Below, one piece after another: positions 58,321-64,000 of a stretch of 64,000 bases of DNA. This DNA comes from Rhexocercosporidium sp. MPI-PUGE-AT-0058. Taxonomy: Eukaryota > Ascomycota > Leotiomycetes > Helotiales. The stretch spans positions 496,001-560,000 of the forward strand of contig JAGTJL010000003.1 in NCBI GenBank assembly GCA_020746875.1. Direction: 5' to 3'. The position numbers and the translations under genes were made by a program. Under the pieces are notes generated by a model that had not been told where the DNA came from, did not search any database, and was given only the letters and a program-made list of their open reading frames with translations. Positions within the stretch are counted from its first letter, which is position 1. Every line of letters starts with the position of its first letter.

Positions 58321-60054
58321 ATGGCGACTGTCTCGAGCAGCGGAATAATGGCGCCTGGTCTCACTCCGCCCGTGACCCCTCTCCCTGCAAAAGCTAGGAT
58401 GAAAGTCCCCCAGACTCCTCCCAGTACCCGCCGCTCTGCTCGTGTTAAGAAGGAGACCGGTAAGTTCATTTTCTAATTCCGTATCGCTGAACTGCCTCGA
58501 GACCTCAAATGGACGATACTGATTCGTTGTTTCAGAACGAGGCGCTGAGTTCAAGAAATCTCAAAATCCCAAGGCAGACAAGACCCCAAAGCCTCCAGTT
58601 ACACCTTCTCCAAGTCCTCGCCGCGCTGTAATCGGCCAAGCTCCATCTCCAGAGGGTACCAAGAGTGACGCGGACGGCAAGAGCGACAAGGACGGCATTG
58701 TCTCCCCAACTCCAGGCAAGATCATGCTTCGATTCTCCCCCGAGAATGTCCGTCGTGTATTTGGAAGAAACAACGACGACACAATCTCTCCTTCCCCTTC
58801 CCCTTCCCCTTCCCCTTCCCCCTCCGATGGGGTCGAGCCCGTCAAGCCAGCTCCTACCCCAAATAAGGATGCCAAAGCTACCACCAAAGCTCAGCACAAG
58901 ACCGAACAGAAGCCAGCTTCTAAGAGAGTCGCACTAATTGCTTCCATGCTTGGCCCCAAAGCCACCGCTGCATCCGAGAGTGTTATTCCCAGCATCGAGA
59001 ATGTTGATGAACATCAGACTGTGGAGGATACCGCCGAGGCCAAGCAAGCTGCTACGCCAGGCGACTGTGTTATTGAGAAGCCCAAGAAGGCAGCTCGAGC
59101 CCCGAAGACACCCAAAAATAAGGCCATCAAGAAGACCGAACCCAAGGCTGTCACAATACCCGAGGTGGCCGCATCTTCAAAGGCACCTGCCACCAACCAA
59201 GCCGCAAAGGAGGTCCCAAAGCCCGCCCCAGCTTCAAAGAAGCGCGGTTATGGAACTGCTCAGTTGACGGATAATGAGACAGCGAAGCGTTCTTCAAAGC
59301 TCCAGAAGTTTTCGCATCTTGGGAGCCGAAATGTTGTCGATCCTGAGCCTGTCGTTACGTCTTCTGAGCCGAATCCTGATGAGAAGGAACCGACTGCTTG
59401 GCTCTTCGCTTATGGCAAGGAGGGTACGGAGACTTACTTGAGAAAGAAGTTCCCAGGATGTGATTTTGAGGGATAGTAAGTGGATTATTTATATGTTCCT
59501 AAGATTAACAGAGTTTAAGTGATTCTGGACAGTAAAGCTAATAATTGCACAGCGGCCACGCGAAGCTTGACAACTACAGATTCGTCCTACACTCCGACGG
59601 CTACGCCAAAGCTGTTCCTGAAGACGGCGCTGAGATCCATGGTGCGTTGTGGAAGATCCCCGAGAAGATCCGCGCGACGTTGGAGAAGAAGGCAGCAAAA
59701 CATGGCATGAAGTACGTCCTCGTTCCAAACATCCAACCAATGCAGAAACACCCAGACTACGAGGCAGGCTGCTGGGGCGCTCCTTGGATTACTCACGCTG
59801 AGCCCCTCAAGTGCTGGATGGGTGTCTACGAGAAGTTGGATGGACATGAGGAGTTGGGTAAGGTGGTGGTTAGGGAGAACTTCGACAAGCGTAGGGGTAT
59901 CAGCGCTTTGATCATGGAGATGGAATTGGCTGGTGTTCCACAGGAGTATTTTGAGAATTACACGCGTCAGTGGGTTCCTCCTCCGAGAGTTGGTGGCTTT
60001 GATACCGGGTACCACGTTGATCACAAGCGGGTTAAGCCATCGAAGAAGAATTAG
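58321..60054 (+). CDS. disordered N-terminus joined to a gamma-glutamylcyclotransferase-like domain, 526 aa
   Basis: Exons 58321-58459, 58536-59475 and 59553-60054. ATG 58321 is chosen for its context (caagATGGCG) and clean start. Residues 1-330 are rich in Lys, Pro, Ala, Ser and Thr, with SPRR/TPPSTRRSAR chromatin-protein-like motifs, an (SP)5-6 run at 58790-58823 and the phrase GKIMLRFSPENVRRVFG. From about 334, WLFAYGKEGTETYLRKKFPG, then AKLDNYRFVLHSDGYAKAVP and IHGALWKIPEKIRATLEK, follow the GGCT/AIG2-like fold pattern: a YG start, then a YR-F strand, then a G-wrapped strand. The usual YGSN is changed to YGKE, so substrate binding may differ. A Lys/Arg end (HKRVKPSKKN) suits the nucleus. 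Function is not known. Confidence 0.75.
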
Positions 60055-61000
60055 ATGGTTTGGCTTTATTATGTATGCTGGTGAATGCTGGTCATGGGGA
60101 TTGTACATAGGATTTGAGGATACGAGTGAGAGCATTTGCATAGGGAGGACGGTGGATTTGTATTCCTCCTTTGGCGATTGCGTATGGATGGATGGATGGA
60201 TATTGAAGCACGCACGCGGTTTGATAGGCTTGTAGATAGACTTGAAGTTCATCACAGCGTTGGTGCATAAGCGTACTCATAGAGCTTGAGCAATTAAGAT
60301 TTGTAAGCCAAGATTCTTCGATTGGAAATGGGTGAGTGATATTCTACTTTGCACAGAGACAACCTCTCACGAGCCCAGACTGCTTTCCCCCAGGGTCCTC
60401 CCAAGCCGACGGGCATGAGTCCTACCTAACCACATCCAGAAACTACTGCACGTTGACAGATTGTAGTGCACGTCAGGAGATCGTGGGCAGGGCAGGGATC
60501 GATGAGCTCGGAGTCTACTAGTATGGATTTAGATGTGATATTTGAGATATGATACGATACAATGGGATGGTATTGACATATCGCTACGGCGGCCTTGAGT
60601 GTGTCGCTCGCCTGGTGGGTTGGGAGATGGACAATGGTGCGCGAGTGAAATGAATGGGAGGGGGTTGATTGTGATGTGGGATTGAGGTTCTGCTGTGATG
60701 GGTTGGAGGCGGGTTTGGGAGTTCTGAGTGGGTGTGGACGATCGTCCTGACGAGATACAGAAAAATGAGGTTTGATATAGATCATTTAATGTCCTATATA
60801 GACGATGTTTTTCGCCTAGAGCTTCGAATTTGTATGGGGTTCTTGTAGCAATGGTGCGGTAGGTAATGGGACGACAGAATTCACTGGATAATCGTGGAGA
60901 TGGAGAGGCGAATCTGATTCTTGTATTTGACTATGCATCGCATGGTGGGTATCTAGAGTAGGAATTGATAAACAGTGGTGTAAGAGTACATATACAGGAT
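60055..61000. other. convergent intergenic region
   Basis: 3' flanks of the GGCT-like and acyltransferase genes. A (GGAT)4 microsatellite lies at about 60186-60202. No gene supported. Confidence 0.5.
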
Positions 61001-62816
61001 TTAAATGAGAACATATAACGAGCAGATCATGCTCAAGCCAAGGATCATCGAACACCAGAAGCAGACGTTGTTGAGAACCTGTTTCCCCTTGACCCATTTC
61101 GTTCGCTGGAGCATGACGATGGGAAGCTGGCTCATCTGGGCGATGAACCCGTACCCGCGAATCTTCTTGGTAATGCAAGCCAGGACGATTTCGTGACCGA
61201 TGGCGCTGATAAGGAAAGTGATGAGTGTTGCCAATGGACGTCCAATGTGAGGACGAGAGGCGCTGTACACGTGGCGTCGGAAGAAGTGATGGACTGGAAT
61301 GTTCCATTCGCGGGAAAACTCGAGCCAGTCGGTGCTGTTCCACCAGTCTGAATAGAAGTGCCTGTCTGCGAAGCCTGGAGATTTTGGTTAACTTGGATAT
61401 GAATGGCATTACTTAGGATGACTTACAGGTAATTTCTGCACAGGCTCCAAGAACGTATTCAAAGATGACAAGGAAAACCAGAAGGAATGTGATCATGAAA
61501 GGGAAAAGAAGCATGGAGATCGATTCCGCGAGGATGAGTGCCGTTTCCGAGAAGGAATTGACGGTTTCGAGGCGGAGAGCTGATTCAGTCATCACGGGAA
61601 GGATGAACTCCTCTGATGTGATAGTAAGCAAGAAGATGACGCCAAACACTGCGAGCACCTTGTAACCCAACTGTGACCAAACAATGCCATCTGTTCGAGG
61701 ATACTCCAGTTCATAGCAAAGCGTGGGACAGCAGATATAGTCGACATAGTTCCCCCATGTCAGGTTCTTCGGGTAGGTGACTGATCCCATTGGAGATGTA
61801 AGTTCTATTGCGAGATCTTCTCGCAGACGAGCCAGTTCCGTTTTCTCGTCCTCGACTTTCTGCCATCTTTCTTCAGAAGTCGGCGTATGCCCAGCACTTG
61901 GATATTGATACGCCGGTGCTTTTGAAGCTGTAGATGGCTCATCGAGAGCTTGCAGCCGTCTCTCCGTCTCGCTCAAGTGGCCGTTGTAGAAAGAGTACGA
62001 ATGCATTTTCATGAGTAGCACAAATGTGTGCAGAATTAAGAATACCTGTGCCGTCCAAGTCCATTCGCGAAGAAAAGGTATTCTAAGGCTCTATTAGCAA
62101 CATTCCGAGCAATTCACTGGGAGCACTTACGCGACCCAGACGGAGAACCAGATAGTCTGAAAGACACTTTGTACAGCCATGCCACCTCCTCCCCACCCCA
62201 ATCCAAGAGACTTTCCAGTCCGACTTCTGAATAGCTTGTGTAGTGGTAGACTAAGTGCTGTAGTGAGGACCATCAATCCATCTGCCAAAGCAAGTTCCCA
62301 GACTTTGACTGTAAACAACCCCCAGATCTCCACTCTCATGGGATATCCTGTGTCTTTGATATTGCGTAGCATTGTAGTCGTAGCCATTATAGTAAGAGCG
62401 ATCCAAAATAGAATGTAGAAGCCTTGAAAGTCTCGATAGTCGCTATTAGGATCGAAATGGGAGACTCTCGAGGCATACTCGATAGTAGGAAACAGCCTGC
62501 GGCGTTGCTGGGCTCTGACCTGCTTGCGCGCAGAGGAAATCGATTGTACGGAGGGAGGAGCGTCTGCTGGCACTGGCGTAGAGCGTCCACTAGAGAAAGA
62601 GACATTAGAATGACCCGTAACATGGAGAAGGTGTGTTTACCTCGTCTGGCCAGATATGTTTTCATTCTGAACGCCTTCTCTCATTTTAGAACTAGTGAGG
62701 CGCTCTTCACTCAGGGTCCGCAGAACGGCGGGATTGCCGGGTTTCATGGCTCGGGGACGTAGTATATAGTCATGATGACCGTTCCCATTGGTCATGATAT
62801 CTGCGGAAGTTGACAT
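61001..62816 (-). CDS. sterol/diacylglycerol O-acyltransferase (MBOAT, ARE type)
   Basis: ER membrane enzyme that esterifies sterols (or diacylglycerol) with acyl-CoA for lipid droplets. Exons on the minus strand: 62816-62641, 62589-62131, 62082-61427 and 61374-61001, giving 554 aa. A hydrophilic N-terminus is followed by multiple membrane helices, MHSYSFYNGHL, KNLTWGNYVDYICCPTLCYE, the family motif HFYSDWWNSTDWLEFSREWN and the putative catalytic His region IPVHHFFRRHVY, then ISAIGHEIVLACITKKIRGY. The FYSDWWN form and PTLCYELEYPRT block are typical of ARE1/ARE2 and DGAT1 relatives; which acceptor is used cannot be told. The gene is intact. Confidence 0.93.
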
Positions 62817-63807
62817 CTTGGTCGTAGATTTTGAGGTTGAGGGATCAGTTTATGCTTGTTCTGCGAGACAGCTGGTTGTTTCGTAGTAGTATGGGTTCCC
62901 ACTGCTTGGAAGGGAAACGTTTCGATCGCTGTAGAAGGTAGAAACGGCGTGACAGCTTGTTTGGGCTTTTGGGTGAAGAGGAGTAGAAGATATCTAATAA
63001 AGGTACAAGAAGAGGGATTGTGGAATCATGGCCTGGCTGACTTGGCTTTTGTATTCGAACAGAAGCCGGCCGACGAATAAAGGTAAAGATGGTGTGAGAA
63101 TGCCGATACCAATGCCAATGCGTAAACTTTACCATGCATGCATCCTACTTGGATGAAGCAAGTAAGTACATTCGGTGATGAAGTTGAAGGATGCAAGGCT
63201 ATCTATCCAAGTATTTCTTTGGAGCAGCACAGGGGCGCGGCTCTCAAGCCACAACCATCATCGGCGACTTTCATTGGCTGCAGCCAAGCTTCACCAAAAG
63301 TTCTTCGAAACCCTGTTTGGCCAAGCCAAGTCGGCGTCGGAGGGAGGAGGATGGATGTGAGTGGTGATGTGAGCCCCCACTGGCGGAGGAGGTCTTGGGA
63401 GGCAGGAGGTAGTTATTTGAGGATTTTGGGATTTGCAAACAGATTTGCAGATTGAGTCAAGAATGTTATGTAGAGTTATTCGGGATCTGCTTAATGTCAT
63501 GGTAAAGTTTGGTGACATTCAGAAGTTCGTTCCCATTGATGTTCTATTGAGTGGATGGTTGCAGCTCTCTGCCTCAATATCCAGGCACCAGCTAGTAGCC
63601 CAGGCTGGACTGAACGGCTGGACCTTCTTGGGTGCATTTGTTTAACGAAATGCTGTCAACACCCAGGACCCAATATCCAGCCCCATTCACACGCAGAAAA
63701 CCATTTGCAACTCGGGCTCCTTTCAACCTACAAGGCAGCTTGTATTCTCCTTGCTCGATTTGGCAGAAGCCGACTATCTGCCCCATTGCGGGCCGTAGAC
63801 CGCCAAT
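62817..63807. promoter_or_regulatory. bidirectional promoter region (acyltransferase / AP-1 gamma)
   Basis: About 1 kb between divergent starts. 63274-63287 is a perfect 14-bp palindrome, TTGGCTGCAGCCAA, carrying ATTGG/CCAA ends like paired CCAAT-type sites. No gene supported. Confidence 0.45.
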
Positions 63808-64000
63808 ATGAGTTCTTGTGAGGCAACTAAAATGGTACCCCTCCACCACATATACAAGACTGACCGCGTATAGTGAAGCAATTCATCCGCAATGTGCGAG
63901 CCTCCAAGACAATCGCAGACGAGCGCGCAGTTGTGCAGAAGGAGAGCGCGGCCATCCGAGCAAGCTTTAGGGAGGAGAGTGGAGATTCCAATGTCAGGTA
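63808..64000 (+). CDS. APL4: AP-1 clathrin adaptor complex gamma subunit, first two exons (3' truncated)
   Basis: A 10-bp first exon (63808-63817, MSS plus one base) and a 56-bp intron lead to exon 2 at 63874. Exon 2 encodes LKQFIRNVRASKTIADERAV and ESAAIRASFREESGD, the hallmark N-terminus of gamma-adaptins. It runs to a probable AG|GTA donor at 63998 or to the window edge. The protein is the large subunit of AP-1, which loads cargo into clathrin vesicles at the trans-Golgi and endosomes. The rest lies outside the window. Confidence 0.9.

Overview
This window reads as nuclear DNA of a filamentous ascomycete (Pezizomycotina). The evidence is the many 45-100 nt GT-AG introns, Zn2Cys6 regulators with fungal-specific regulatory domains, a G1 (eqolisin) peptidase, a NACHT STAND protein of fungal type, and an ARE-type sterol acyltransferase. 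Gene style suggests Leotiomycetes-like fungi, but that placement is inference. No tRNA, rRNA or CRISPR was found. Exon coordinates were worked out by hand from reading frames, splice sites and remembered family patterns; no search was run.

Layout. 0-5.2 kb: the 3' part of an F-box/LRR-like gene cut by the left edge, a DUF1445 hydro-lyase/D-glutamate cyclase-like gene with a one-base frame break, a wrecked Dal5/TNA1-type MFS permease whose N-terminal piece lies in the opposite orientation to the rest, and a MITE-like element. 6-13.6 kb: a Zn2Cys6 regulator with an in-frame TAG, a secreted type-B carboxylesterase and a hexose/lactose-permease-type MFS transporter. 14.5-28.3 kb: a dense, intact core block holding a mitochondrial-type unknown protein, ClpP, monoacylglycerol lipase, a mitochondrial TRM61-like methyltransferase, a DCR2-like phosphoesterase, a 1000-aa NACHT STAND protein, a UCH deubiquitinase and a PdxH-type oxidase. 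28.8-30.5 kb: two decayed genes for small secreted cysteine-containing proteins, both with TATA boxes still in place. 30.6-43.5 kb: gene-poor, with two small ORFs and one intact secreted G1 peptidase. 43.5-64 kb: a Zn2Cys6 regulator, a disordered protein, an OXNAD1-like reductase, a 15-exon secreted subtilase, a protein with a GGCT-like C-terminus and a long disordered N-terminus, a sterol/diacylglycerol O-acyltransferase, and the first two exons of AP-1 gamma-adaptin running off the right edge.

How it fits together. The core block is housekeeping: mitochondrial proteolysis, tRNA methylation, lipid turnover, cofactor supply and vesicle coats. The accessory parts hold extracellular hydrolases, transporters, their likely regulators and damaged effector-like secreted proteins. 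Five premature stops in accessory genes can each be explained by one CpA-to-TpA change, the preferred product of repeat-induced point mutation (RIP). Other damage consists of single-base frame breaks and one inversion.
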